From: Rhizobium tibeticum
GTDB taxonomy: Bacteria > Pseudomonadota > Alphaproteobacteria > Rhizobiales > Rhizobiaceae
NCBI RefSeq assembly: GCF_900110205.1
Contig: NZ_FOCV01000030.1
Coordinates: forward strand, 1-64,000
DNA: 64,000 nucleotides
Reading direction: 5' to 3'
The translations under genes were made by a program, and so were the position numbers. Every line of letters begins with the position of its first letter. The stretch's first letter is position 1. The notes under the pieces were generated by a model. It searched no databases. It worked only from the letters and a program-made list of their open reading frames with translations, and had not been told where the DNA came from. Positions 25,428 through 33,582 of the stretch are shown in pieces.

Positions 25428-26569
25428 TCCTGCTCCTTTCGCATGGCAACGGACAGGCACTCGAACAGCCGCGAAATGGTCGCTTGATCAACGTTGAGGG
25501 TAATGGAGATGCGCAGTCGCGCCGTGCCGTCCGGTACGGTCGGGGGACGAATGGGCCTGACGTCGAAATCATCGCTTCGAAGGCGCTCGGCGAGCCGTAC
25601 CGCGCGGCGATTATTGCCGATCAAAACTGGCTGGATCTGCGTCTTGCTGGATCGCATCCCAATCGTTGTTTCCATCTCGCGACTGGCAAAGGACACAAGT
25701 TTAGCGAGCTTATCGCGACGCTCCGGTTCATCGGCCAGGATCCGCAATGACTCTCGCAGCGTCGCCGCCATCAGCGGAGACGGCGCCGTCGAGTAGATGA
25801 AGTTCCGGGCGCGGTTGATGAGGAAATCGCAGATGATTGCCGGTCCGACGACGATCGCGCCCGATGCTCCGAGCGCCTTGCCGCAGGTGTGCAGCGTGAT
25901 GCAGTTTTCCGGATGCCCCAGACATTCGGTCAGACCGCGCCCGCCTTCACCGAAGACGCCCGTCGCGTGCGCCTCGTCGACGACGAGGAAACCGTCATGC
26001 TCTGTCGCAAGCTGCGCCAACGCGCGAAGCGGCGCTTGATCTCCGTCCATCGAGTAGAGGCTCTCGACGGCGATCCACGGTCGGCCGGTGCCGCCAGCGC
26101 GACGCCATGTGCGAACGGCATCGGCGACCGCGTCCACATCGTTGTGCGGGGTTGCGATCGATGGCGCACGGCTCGCCGAAATCCCCTCATGGGCACTGGC
26201 ATGGATCAGGGCGTCGTGGACGATGATGTCCTTGCGTTGTGGCAAGGTCGAGAACAACGCAACATTGGCTGCATAGCCGCTGCCGAAATAAAGCGCTCGC
26301 TCGGCCCCGAAATATGTCGCGGCATCCCGCTCCAGCGCCTCATGCTCCGGATGATTGCCACGCAGCAGGCGGGAGCCGCCTGCCCCGACCGGCATGCCGC
26401 GGTCCAGGGCATCCCGAAGGGCATCCTTGAGCCGCTGTGAATGGGCGAGGCCAAGATAGTCGTTCGAGGTGAAATCGGTGCCGGACGGCGCGACAAGGGT
26501 CCGGCTCCTCCCTTTGCGATCAAGACCAGCGAGCTGGCGCTCGTAAATCGCAAGGCTGGCGGCGGTCAT
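25424..26569 (-). CDS. bioF: 8-amino-7-oxononanoate synthase
   Basis: A 381-residue PLP enzyme that condenses pimeloyl-ACP with L-alanine. Typical pieces are DFTSNDYLGLAHSQRLKDAL, GAGGSRLLRGNHPEHEALE, LVVDEAHATGVFGEGGRG and the PLP Lys in THTCGKALG-like sequence (LHTCGKALGASGAIV). It overlaps bioB and bioD by four bases each. Confidence 0.95.
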   Translation of the reverse strand: MTAASLAIYERQLAGLDRKGRSRTLVAPSGTDFTSNDYLGLAHSQRLKDALRDALDRGMPVGAGGSRLLRGNHPEHEALERDAATYFGAERALYFGSGYAANVALFSTLPQRKDIIVHDALIHASAHEGISASRAPSIATPHNDVDAVADAVRTWRRAGGTGRPWIAVESLYSMDGDQAPLRALAQLATEHDGFLVVDEAHATGVFGEGGRGLTECLGHPENCITLHTCGKALGASGAIVVGPAIICDFLINRARNFIYSTAPSPLMAATLRESLRILADEPERRDKLAKLVSFASREMETTIGMRSSKTQIQPVLIGNNRRAVRLAERLRSDDFDVRPIRPPTVPDGTARLRISITLNVDQATISRLFECLSVAMRKEQE

Positions 26570-27570
26570 TCCGCGCGCTCCAACTGCTCCGCCTTCAGCC
26601 CGAGGCGACGGAAGAGGGCTGCGTCGTGATCCTCGCCGGGGTTGTCGGCGGTCAACAAGGTTTCGCCTACGAAAATTGAATTGGCACCAGCAAAGAAACA
26701 GAGCGCCTGGGTTTCGTCTGACATATCGGTGCGTCCCGCCGACAGGCGCACGTGGGACGACGGCATCAGAATACGCGCCAGTGCGATTGTGCGGACGAAG
26801 TCGATCGGGTCGATCGGCTCTGCATTGGCAAGTCTCGATCCGGGAATCGGGATGAGCATATTGATGGGGACGCTTTCGGGCGGGGTCGGCAGGTTTGCAA
26901 GCGTGACAAGCATCGAGATGCGGTCTTCCGATGTCTCGCCCATGCCGAGAATACCGCCTGCGCAGACCTTGATGCCGGCCTTGCGGACATTGGCCAGCGT
27001 CTCCAGCCGATCGGCAAACGTGCGGGTCGTGATAATCTCGCTATAGAAGCGCTCCGAGGTGTCAACGTTGTGGTTGTAGTAGTCGAGGCCGGCGTCGGCG
27101 AGCCTGGCAGATTGCTGCGTTGTCAACATGCCAAGCGTCATGCACGTTTCCATGCCGAGCGCCCTTACGCCCTCGACCATCGCGACGATTGCATCGATGT
27201 CGCGATCCTTTGGGCTGCGCCAGGCAGCACCCATGCAGTACCGCGTTGCACCCCCGTCCTTGGCTCTTTGCGCTTCGGAAAGAACGCGCTCGACCTGCAT
27301 GAGTTTCGACGCCTTGAGGCCAGTCTGATAGTGGGCAGACTGGCTGCAATAGCCGCAATCTTCAGCACATCCGCCGGTCTTGACCGACAGGAGGCGGCTC
27401 ATCTGCACCGCGTTCGGGTCGAAATTGGCCCGATGGATGCTATGGGCACGAAACAGAAGGTCGTTGAATGGCAAATTATAGATAAAACGGGCCTCCGGTT
27501 GCGTTACCGGCTCACGAGAGCTGCCGTTGCAGGGGATTTCTTGGGCCGGATGGTCAATATGAGGTTGCAT
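26566..27570 (-). CDS. bioB: Biotin synthase (radical SAM)
   Basis: A 334-residue enzyme that inserts sulfur into dethiobiotin. The radical SAM cluster Cys are C68, C72 and C75 (GGCAEDCGYCSQSAH). YYNHNVDTSERFYSEIITTR and GGILGMGET are further BioB hallmarks. The start at 27570 gives a 32-residue leader before the conserved NLPFNDLLFRAHSIH. A second exact BioR box lies in codons of FIYN at 27476-27485, inside the coding sequence. This is the first gene of the operon. Confidence 0.95.
   Translation of the reverse strand: MQPHIDHPAQEIPCNGSSREPVTQPEARFIYNLPFNDLLFRAHSIHRANFDPNAVQMSRLLSVKTGGCAEDCGYCSQSAHYQTGLKASKLMQVERVLSEAQRAKDGGATRYCMGAAWRSPKDRDIDAIVAMVEGVRALGMETCMTLGMLTTQQSARLADAGLDYYNHNVDTSERFYSEIITTRTFADRLETLANVRKAGIKVCAGGILGMGETSEDRISMLVTLANLPTPPESVPINMLIPIPGSRLANAEPIDPIDFVRTIALARILMPSSHVRLSAGRTDMSDETQALCFFAGANSIFVGETLLTADNPGEDHDAALFRRLGLKAEQLERAE
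27476..27485. promoter_or_regulatory. BioR box inside the bioB coding region
   Basis: TTATAGATAA (TTATCTATAA on the bioB strand) is an exact match to the BioR operator consensus. It lies 85-94 bases inside the annotated start of bioB and about 140 bases from the promoter box. Binding here could block elongation, or mark a second promoter. Confidence 0.55.
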
Positions 27571-27622
27571 ATGTCCGAAACCTTTGCACTATGGAATGGC
27601 GACGCGTAGATAGAAATCAATT

Positions 27623-27632
27623 TTATCTATAA
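27623..27632. promoter_or_regulatory. BioR box in the bioB promoter
   Basis: TTATCTATAA exactly fits the BioR operator known from Agrobacterium, Brucella and other rhizobiales, 53 bases before the bioB start. It overlaps an AT-rich stretch suited to a -10 region. Confidence 0.85.
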
Positions 27633-27690
27633 TAATATGCCGCTGTCTTAGGCAAGCGCGTTTTTCTGTGTCATCTTCTGAAGGGATTGG

Positions 27691-27892
27691 GCAGGTAGGC
27701 TCGCCTCTGGCTCAAGACTGCATCTTCGGGGGCCTGCCATCGCTGTCGCAACAGCCGGGACTCGGGCCACCTCTGGGACCTGGGGTGCCTCCGCTCGCAA
27801 AGAGCGTTAGATGGCGCCGGAGGCACGCTTGGCGATTGCCCTGTCGCAGACGAGGGAGCAGGTCACTATCACGCCGATGCGCAAACCGCATG
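27691..27892. other. Hairpin-rich intergenic stretch between bioB and bioR
   Basis: No protein frame fits here, but several hairpins stand in a row: GGCAGG/CCTGCC (27690-27737), GCTGT/ACAGC with a four-base loop (27742-27755), GTGCCTCCG/CGGAGGCAC (27785-27826) with CGCTC/GAGCG nested inside it, CCCT/AGGG and ATGCG/CGCAT (27876-27890). Several loops end in stable GC pairs. It may be a structured RNA or a leader or trailer; I could not match it to 6S, SRP, RNase P or a known riboswitch. Confidence 0.4.
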
Positions 27893-27916
27893 GAACCTAG
27901 GTAGGCGCCGTTGGCT

Positions 27917-28582
27917 CTAGCCGACGATTGCAAACCGATTGCGGGACGCGTGCTGCATTCGCCGCGACGGTCCTCCGATCCATTGCACGTGCCGCTCCAG
28001 CGCGGTCACCGCATTCTCGACCTTGCCGGCGCGGAGAAACGCAAGAATGGCGCGATGGTCCTTGTCGACGCGTGGCTCCCAGTCTGTCAGCCAGGTGGCG
28101 AACAGAAATCGGGCGCTTGCTGCATGCAGGTCGTCAATGGCCGAGAGCAGCCGCGGCATGCCGCAAGGGTCGAGGATGAGCTTGTGAAACCTGCGATTGG
28201 CCTCTTCCCAGGTGCGGACATCGCGCGCGTTGTCACCGTCGATCGTCGCCTGTTCGGCCTGATCGAGACGGGACGGCGTCAGGTGTTCGGCCGAATGGCG
28301 AAGAGCAAGACCTTCAAGTGCTGCGCGCATCTTGGCGACCTCCTGCACTTCCTTGAGATCAAACGAGGCGACACGAACGCCACGCCGCGGCTCGCTGACG
28401 GCGAGGCCTTGCGCTTCGAGACGACGAAGGGCCTCGCGCACGGGTACGTGCGAGGACCCGAACTCCTCGGCGATGTGGTCCTGCTTTAGCTTCGAGCCGG
28501 GCGGCAAGGCACCTGTCACAATGCGCTCTGCGAGCGCGCGACTTATCCGGCCCGCTATCGTGTCGTCGTTATGAATAGTCAT
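27917..28582 (-). CDS. bioR: Biotin operon repressor BioR (GntR family)
   Basis: A 221-residue FadR/GntR-type regulator. The winged helix is at residues 8-75 (IAGRISRALAERIVTGALPP, then HIAEEFGSSHVPVREALRRL). The all-helical effector domain has RRFHKLILDPCGMPRLL. It lies upstream of the bioBFDAZ operon on the same strand, with two exact BioR boxes between or near them, which makes the assignment firm. Just before its start the sequence TTTTAGAGATAG is a poor match to the box, so autoregulation is uncertain. Confidence 0.9.
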   Translation of the reverse strand: MTIHNDDTIAGRISRALAERIVTGALPPGSKLKQDHIAEEFGSSHVPVREALRRLEAQGLAVSEPRRGVRVASFDLKEVQEVAKMRAALEGLALRHSAEHLTPSRLDQAEQATIDGDNARDVRTWEEANRRFHKLILDPCGMPRLLSAIDDLHAASARFLFATWLTDWEPRVDKDHRAILAFLRAGKVENAVTALERHVQWIGGPSRRMQHASRNRFAIVG

Positions 28583-30078
28583 ATTTTAGAGATAGTTCCT
28601 GCGCTCGACGCTGTCGAGGTGCGTGCCATGCGCGGCTGTGGATTTGTCGGCCGCTTCGGCCCAGATCGTGTCATGAACGGATTGGTTTTCTCGCGTGACA
28701 GATCCTGCCGTTTTCGAGGTTGAAGCCAGTGTCAAGAATGGCTTGCCGCTCGCCTTCGTCGGGTAAAGATTGCGACTTTCGTGGAGCCGGTGCGCTGGGG
28801 TGAGTGACATCACTGCGCGACCACCCGGGCGCCCATTGAGCGACATCGGATGCTCGCTCACCTATCAACCTTTGCTCACCATGCCGCGGATGAGGTGGGG
28901 CGGTGCTCACAAGGGGCGTGATGTTTCGCTTGCTGTCGCAGTCGCTGGGTCGCCGCTGATCCTTGGGTCGCGCCGGTCTTGATTGGGTGGGGGCATCAAA
29001 TGCAACCCGGTGTGGTGAGGCGTGTCTCCTCTGGATCAGTTGGAGGCGCTCGGCTGGCTGATGCAGCAAGACGCAAGCCGGGCATGCGACTAGTCTCGTG
29101 AACCCTTGTTGAAGAGGTGCAGTTCGGCTTCGGCGAGGTGCTTTGCGCGTTACGCAATCGCTCCGACATTAGCAGTCCTGGTGGTGCTAGGCGCCGGGTT
29201 TGATGCGGCCGGCAGGGGCTCCGACCGGGTCGTTCGCGAGCAGGCGCGGTTGCACGCGGAATTTGGATGGGCATGAATTTTCGAATGGCTAGCCGTGAGG
29301 CCTGCCTTTTCGCGGGACACTGGCCCGGTTCGCGGGCGACGACGTTGACGAGGGATGCGCGATATTTGAAGGGCTGCGTGGTCAGCGTGAACGCAGGCGC
29401 CAGATGGTGGTGCGGTGAAAGAGGTGATTTTCTCGGCGCGATATCGCTCGCCATTGCCGGCCAACCGGTGAATGATCGGTGTGCGATATCGGCAGTGGCG
29501 GAGAGAGATCGCTTAGGTGCGTCTGCGACAACGGGCGCGCGGGGCGGCACGGTTGCTGCCGCGACGGGCTGAATCTGGCGATGGCTCGCAAGGGTCGCGG
29601 AAACGTGTTGGCGGCGCGGCGAACGAGGCAAAGACGCGGTGGGCGTTGACGGTGGCTGAGCTCAAATGACGGCCGGGCCACTTGCTCGCGGTTCGGGTGG
29701 TGCGGGGTCCCTGGTAGCGAGCGCCGTTCAAACAACCGGGCGAAGTTCCCCGCGGGGAACAATTAGAACGAATGACGCCTCCTGTCGCAGCCGTCAGCGC
29801 CTTTGCGTATCAACATCGGCTCGCCGTGGTTCCCCGTGAAGGCTGGTTCTCAAGTCGTTAATCCCCAGATAGCCGTGCGGATGCGGTTGACAAATCACCG
29901 CCCAATCCGAGATTCTAGTTGCCTGCGCTTCGGCGCTCCAGATCCGTTTTGGCGCAAAACAGCGGGCTTGGATCCCTCTCGGAAGCGATTTTTCGGGCCG
30001 AACTCCACTTCAAGTGCATACCGTCCAGCGGAACGAAACGCAGAGTTAGCTACCGTCCGTGCAAATACGTATGGTTAA
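28583..30078. other. Gene-free region of about 1.5 kb
   Basis: No frame here has a recognisable protein, a good start and natural composition. The longest (28996-29631, minus) is rich in Arg/Pro/Ser and looks random. A 91-residue frame at 28586-28861 ends right before bioR but has no known relatives in my reading. The only clear signal is a parS-like palindrome at 29745. No tRNA or rRNA was found. The stretch may be a decayed region or hold unrecognised RNA. Confidence 0.5.
29745..29760. promoter_or_regulatory. parS-like palindrome of repABC type
   Basis: gttccccgcggggaac is a perfect 16-bp palindrome and fits the GTTnnCnGCnGnnAAC centromere consensus of repABC replicons. No repA, repB or repC gene is in the window. 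It could be an outlying ParB site or a chance palindrome. Confidence 0.45.
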
Positions 30079-30097
30079 CCAAGAGTTTAGCTCTTGG
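30079..30097 (-). terminator. Hairpin after the isomerase operon
   Basis: CCAAGAG and CTCTTGG pair perfectly around a five-base loop, 12 bases beyond the stop at 30109. Read on the minus strand it is followed by TTAACC, so it is a moderate terminator for the sugar operon. Confidence 0.55.
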
Positions 30098-30108
30098 GTT
30101 CAGCAGGT

Positions 30109-30933
30109 TCAGCAGGCGCTACGGAAGCGATCAATGCAGGTTGCAAGCACCTTTTCCCCGGGCCGCTTCCACCAGTTCCCCGCCGAAAAGATCTCGACCT
30201 CCTGAGGGCCTTGGTAACCCGCCGCCTCGATGGCGCGACGGATCCCTTTGAGGTCGATGACACCGTCTCCCATCATCCCGCGGTCGAGCAACAGGTCGGT
30301 GGTGGGAACCAGCCAGTCGCAGATATGGTGGGCAAGGATGCGGCCGCCGGCGCCTGCCCGGGAAATCTGCTCCCCAAGCTTCGGATCCCACCAGACGTGG
30401 TAGACGTCGATGGCGACGCCGATGCCGTCCCCGAGAAGGTCGCAGATGTCGAGCGCCTGTTCGAGCGTGTTCACGCAAGCACGATCGGCGGCATACATCG
30501 GATGCAGCGGTTCGATGGCAAGCGGTATGCCGGCTGCACGCGCATGCGGCAGGATCGCTGCGATGCCTTCGGCCACCATCTCGCGCGCATGTGCGATATC
30601 TCGGGATCCGGCGGGCAGACCGCCGACGACGAGGACCAGGCAGTCCGCGTTGAGGGCGGCAGCCTCATCGATGGCCTTCCTGTTGTCGTCGATTGCGGCT
30701 GCCCGTCCTGCAGCGTCGGCTGCGGCGAACATGCCGCCGCGGCAAAGGCCTGTTACCTGCAGCCCGTTGTCGGCGACGATCCGGGCGGCTTCCGAGAGGC
30801 CAATGGCGTGCACCTGATCGCGCCAGGGCGCGATCGCAACGACATCCTGCTTGAGACAGGCTTCGATGGCCTGCCTCATATTGTATTGCTCTCGGACGGT
30901 CGCGAGATTGATGGAAAGGCCGTCGACTGCCAT
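30109..30933 (-). CDS. TIM-barrel sugar isomerase/epimerase
   Basis: A 274-residue AP endonuclease 2/IolE-type TIM barrel. The start at 30933 follows GGGAGGAAG. Probable metal-binding acids are in PLAIEPLHPMYAADRACVNT, GVAIDVYHVWWDP and the final QEVEIFS. The order isomerase, DUF993, dehydrogenase on one strand suggests one pathway for a sugar or sugar derivative. The exact substrate cannot be read from sequence. Confidence 0.85.
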   Translation of the reverse strand: MAVDGLSINLATVREQYNMRQAIEACLKQDVVAIAPWRDQVHAIGLSEAARIVADNGLQVTGLCRGGMFAAADAAGRAAAIDDNRKAIDEAAALNADCLVLVVGGLPAGSRDIAHAREMVAEGIAAILPHARAAGIPLAIEPLHPMYAADRACVNTLEQALDICDLLGDGIGVAIDVYHVWWDPKLGEQISRAGAGGRILAHHICDWLVPTTDLLLDRGMMGDGVIDLKGIRRAIEAAGYQGPQEVEIFSAGNWWKRPGEKVLATCIDRFRSAC

Positions 30934-30980
30934 GTGTCTTCCTCCCTCACCCGCTGTCGCGAGGTGCATGCCCGTGACGT

Positions 30981-32153
30981 TCAAATGCCGATTGTCGCCA
31001 GGATCGTTTTCATTCGAGCGGCGGCGATATCCGGATCACGCAGGACGCGGGCCTTGTCGGCGAGCCGGAACAGCTCGGCAAGATGCACCATCGAGCGCGC
31101 GCTTTGCTGGCCGCCGAGCATCTGGAAGTGGTTCTGAAAGCCGTTGAGATAGGCAAGGAAGACAACGCCGGTCTTGTAGAATCGCGTCGGCGCCTTGAAG
31201 ATGTGCCGCGACAGGGGGACCGTCGGAGCCAGGATATCGTGGAAGCCGGCGAGATCGTCCTTGGCAAGCTTGTGCAGGGCAGCACTCGCCGCAGGCGCAA
31301 TGGCATCGAAAATACCGAGCAGGGCGTGCGAATATCCCTGTTCATCGCCGGCAATGAGCTCTGCGTAGTTGAAGTCGTCGCCGGTGTACATCTTCACCGC
31401 CGCATCAAGGCGGCGGCGCATGATGATCTCCTTTTCAGCCGAAAGCAGAGAGATCTTCACGCCATCCACCTTGCTTGCGTGGTCATTGATGATGGCGATC
31501 GCCGTTTCCATGGCTTCGATGTCGTCACGCGAGCCCCAATAACCCGAAAGCGCAGGATCGAACATGTCGCCGAGCCAGTGGATGATGACCGGCTGGCGGA
31601 CCTGCCTCAGGATACGGTCGTAGACGCGCACGTAATCCTCGGGGTTCTTGGCAGCTGCGGCGAGAGCGCGGCTTGCCATCAAGATGATCCTGCCACCCTG
31701 CCCTTCGACATACGCGACCTGCTCTTCATAGGCGCGGATCACATCATCGATGCCGATATCGGGGCCTGGCGGCAAGTGGTCGGTGCCGGCGCCATAGGCA
31801 ATCAGCGCATCGGGGCGCTGGTGCGCGGCCGATTGCACGTTGGCGATGAGCTCTTTGGCACCGGTCCAGTCGAGCCCCATGCCGCGCTGGGCCGTGTCCA
31901 TCGCCTCGGCGACGCCGAGACCGAGATCCCACAGATATTCGCGGAACGCGATCGTGCGTTGCCAGTCGATGTTGCGGGCGAGCCAGGGATCGTTGTCGGC
32001 CAACGGATCGACAACGACATGAGCGGCCGCATAGGCAACACGGTTGAAGGCGTGCCCGCCAGCCGGGCGCTGCGGCGCGGCAAGCGGTGTGTTGACGACG
32101 GTGTAGTCCTGCAACGTGCCGCCGGAAACGGGAAGGCGAATTGTCGTTGCCAT
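30981..32153 (-). CDS. DUF993 protein (dihydrodipicolinate synthase-like fold)
   Basis: A 390-residue protein of the DUF993 family, which is related to class I aldolases of the DapA type. The probable Schiff-base Lys is in VDGVKISLLSAEKE, with the nearby PVIIHWLGDMFDPALSGYWG segment. It stands 5 bases after the dehydrogenase gene and 47 before the isomerase gene. Members in rhizobia usually travel with exactly these two families, so an aldolase or dehydratase role in sugar breakdown is likely, but no reaction is known to me. Confidence 0.85.
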   Translation of the reverse strand: MATTIRLPVSGGTLQDYTVVNTPLAAPQRPAGGHAFNRVAYAAAHVVVDPLADNDPWLARNIDWQRTIAFREYLWDLGLGVAEAMDTAQRGMGLDWTGAKELIANVQSAAHQRPDALIAYGAGTDHLPPGPDIGIDDVIRAYEEQVAYVEGQGGRIILMASRALAAAAKNPEDYVRVYDRILRQVRQPVIIHWLGDMFDPALSGYWGSRDDIEAMETAIAIINDHASKVDGVKISLLSAEKEIIMRRRLDAAVKMYTGDDFNYAELIAGDEQGYSHALLGIFDAIAPAASAALHKLAKDDLAGFHDILAPTVPLSRHIFKAPTRFYKTGVVFLAYLNGFQNHFQMLGGQQSARSMVHLAELFRLADKARVLRDPDIAAARMKTILATIGI

Positions 32154-32158
32154 GATCG

Positions 32159-33334
32159 TCAGGCAACCTTGCGCACAGACGTGTCGGCGAGCGAGGGAAC
32201 GTCCACCCAGCGGCGTTCCTTCCAGCTCTTATGCGCCAGTTCGGCGAGCTGAACGCCCTTGGCGCCTTCGCGCAGGGTGAATCTCCACGGTGCATCCTCG
32301 ACGACGTAGCGCAGGTAGTCTTCCCATTGGGCCTTGAAGCCGTTGTCAAAGACCTGGGTTTCCGGAACCTCGTCCCAGGTCTTGTAGAAGTCGATGGTCT
32401 GCGGCTGGTCCGGATTCCAGACCGGCTTCGGGGTGTTGACGCGATGCTGGGTCCAGCACTTCGTCAGGCCGCAAACAGCCGAGCCATGCGTGCCGTCGAC
32501 CTGAAACGTCACAAGGTCGTCGCGGCGCACGCGAACCGTCCAGGAAGAGTTGATGTGGGCGACGATGCCGCCCTCGAGTTCGAACGTCGAATAAGCTGCA
32601 TCGTCGGCGTCGGCCCGGTAGGTCTTGCCATCCTCGTCGACACGGCTAGGGATATGGGTGGAGGCATAGCAACTGACCGCCTTGACCTCGCCGAACAGGT
32701 TGTCCAGCACGTAGCGCCAGTGCGGCAGCATATCGAGGATCATGCCGCCGCCGTCGGCCGCGCGATAGTTCCAGGAGGGGCGCTGCGCCTTCACGCCCCA
32801 ATCGCCTTCGAATACCCAGTAGCCAAACTCGCCGCGAACCGACAGTATCTTGCCGAAGAAGCCGCTGTCCTTGAGCAATGCGATCTTGCGTAGACCCGGC
32901 AGATAGAGCTTGTCCTGAACGACGCCGTTCTTGACGCCGCGCTGCTCGGCGAGCGTCGCAACGGAAAGCGCTTCATCAAGTGTCTCGGAGATAGGTTTCT
33001 CGCAATAGACATGCTTGCCGGCTTCGATTGCCTTCTTCAGCAGTGATACGCGCATTTGCGTCGAGCCGGCGTCAAAGAAAATCTTGTTGTTCGCATCGGC
33101 AAGGGCGCTGTCGAGATCGGTGGTCGTGCGCGTCAAGCCGTGCTTGCGGGCGATCGCTTCGATCTTGTCGGCGCTGCGTCCAACGAGGATCGGATCGGGC
33201 ATCAGGCGGTCGCCATTGGCAAGCTGAAGGCCCCCCTGCTCCCGGATCGCCAGAATGGACCGCACCAGATGCTGATTGTAGCCCATGCGGCCGGTAATCC
33301 CGTGCATGATCATGCCAAGCGATATCATCGCCAT
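32159..33334 (-). CDS. Gfo/Idh/MocA-family dehydrogenase
   Basis: A 391-residue oxidoreductase with the N-terminal fold MIMHGITGRMGYNQHLVRSI, the EKP motif VYCEKPISETLDEAL and a catalytic region DGGGMILDMLPHWRYVLDN. It differs from the other such enzyme in this window by a longer N-terminal loop with an Arg/Asp-rich insert (residues 37-60). It is the first gene of the operon, with GGGAGGAAG before the ATG at 33334. It probably oxidises a sugar or sugar acid. Confidence 0.87.
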   Translation of the reverse strand: MAMISLGMIMHGITGRMGYNQHLVRSILAIREQGGLQLANGDRLMPDPILVGRSADKIEAIARKHGLTRTTTDLDSALADANNKIFFDAGSTQMRVSLLKKAIEAGKHVYCEKPISETLDEALSVATLAEQRGVKNGVVQDKLYLPGLRKIALLKDSGFFGKILSVRGEFGYWVFEGDWGVKAQRPSWNYRAADGGGMILDMLPHWRYVLDNLFGEVKAVSCYASTHIPSRVDEDGKTYRADADDAAYSTFELEGGIVAHINSSWTVRVRRDDLVTFQVDGTHGSAVCGLTKCWTQHRVNTPKPVWNPDQPQTIDFYKTWDEVPETQVFDNGFKAQWEDYLRYVVEDAPWRFTLREGAKGVQLAELAHKSWKERRWVDVPSLADTSVRKVA

Positions 33335-33356
33335 CTGCGTCTTCCTCCCAAGTAAA

Positions 33357-33370
33357 TAACTATTTAGTTA
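33357..33370. promoter_or_regulatory. Candidate operator upstream of the dehydrogenase operon
   Basis: TAACTATTTAGTTA is a near-perfect palindrome (TAACTA-TT-TAGTTA) 23 bases before the operon start and flanked by more A/T. It could be the site of the ROK repressor encoded divergently at 33583. Confidence 0.5.
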
Positions 33371-33582
33371 CATAATTGACATGCAGTCTCTGCGCTGTCA
33401 ACCCGGCCCGCCGCCAAGGGCGTCTCCGACAAGAAATCTCAAGCGTCGCGTGTGGAGATCTGGAGCAAATTTGGTAGCCGAGGGCCAGGCTCGGACGGAG
33501 CGCGCAATCTTCTGGATATCCGACACGGAACCTCTTATGCGGTAGAACAAGTGATTGGTTTGAATTCCCGCAAGTCGGACAT

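Noticed and set aside
28996..29631. 211-codon minus-strand frame in the gene-free region
   Set aside because: It is rich in Arg, Pro, Ser and Ala with no domain; it probably reflects GC-rich sequence.
30173..30188. Second parS-like word (GTTCCCCGCCGAAAAG)
   Set aside because: It lies in the isomerase coding region and mismatches the last consensus base and the palindrome.
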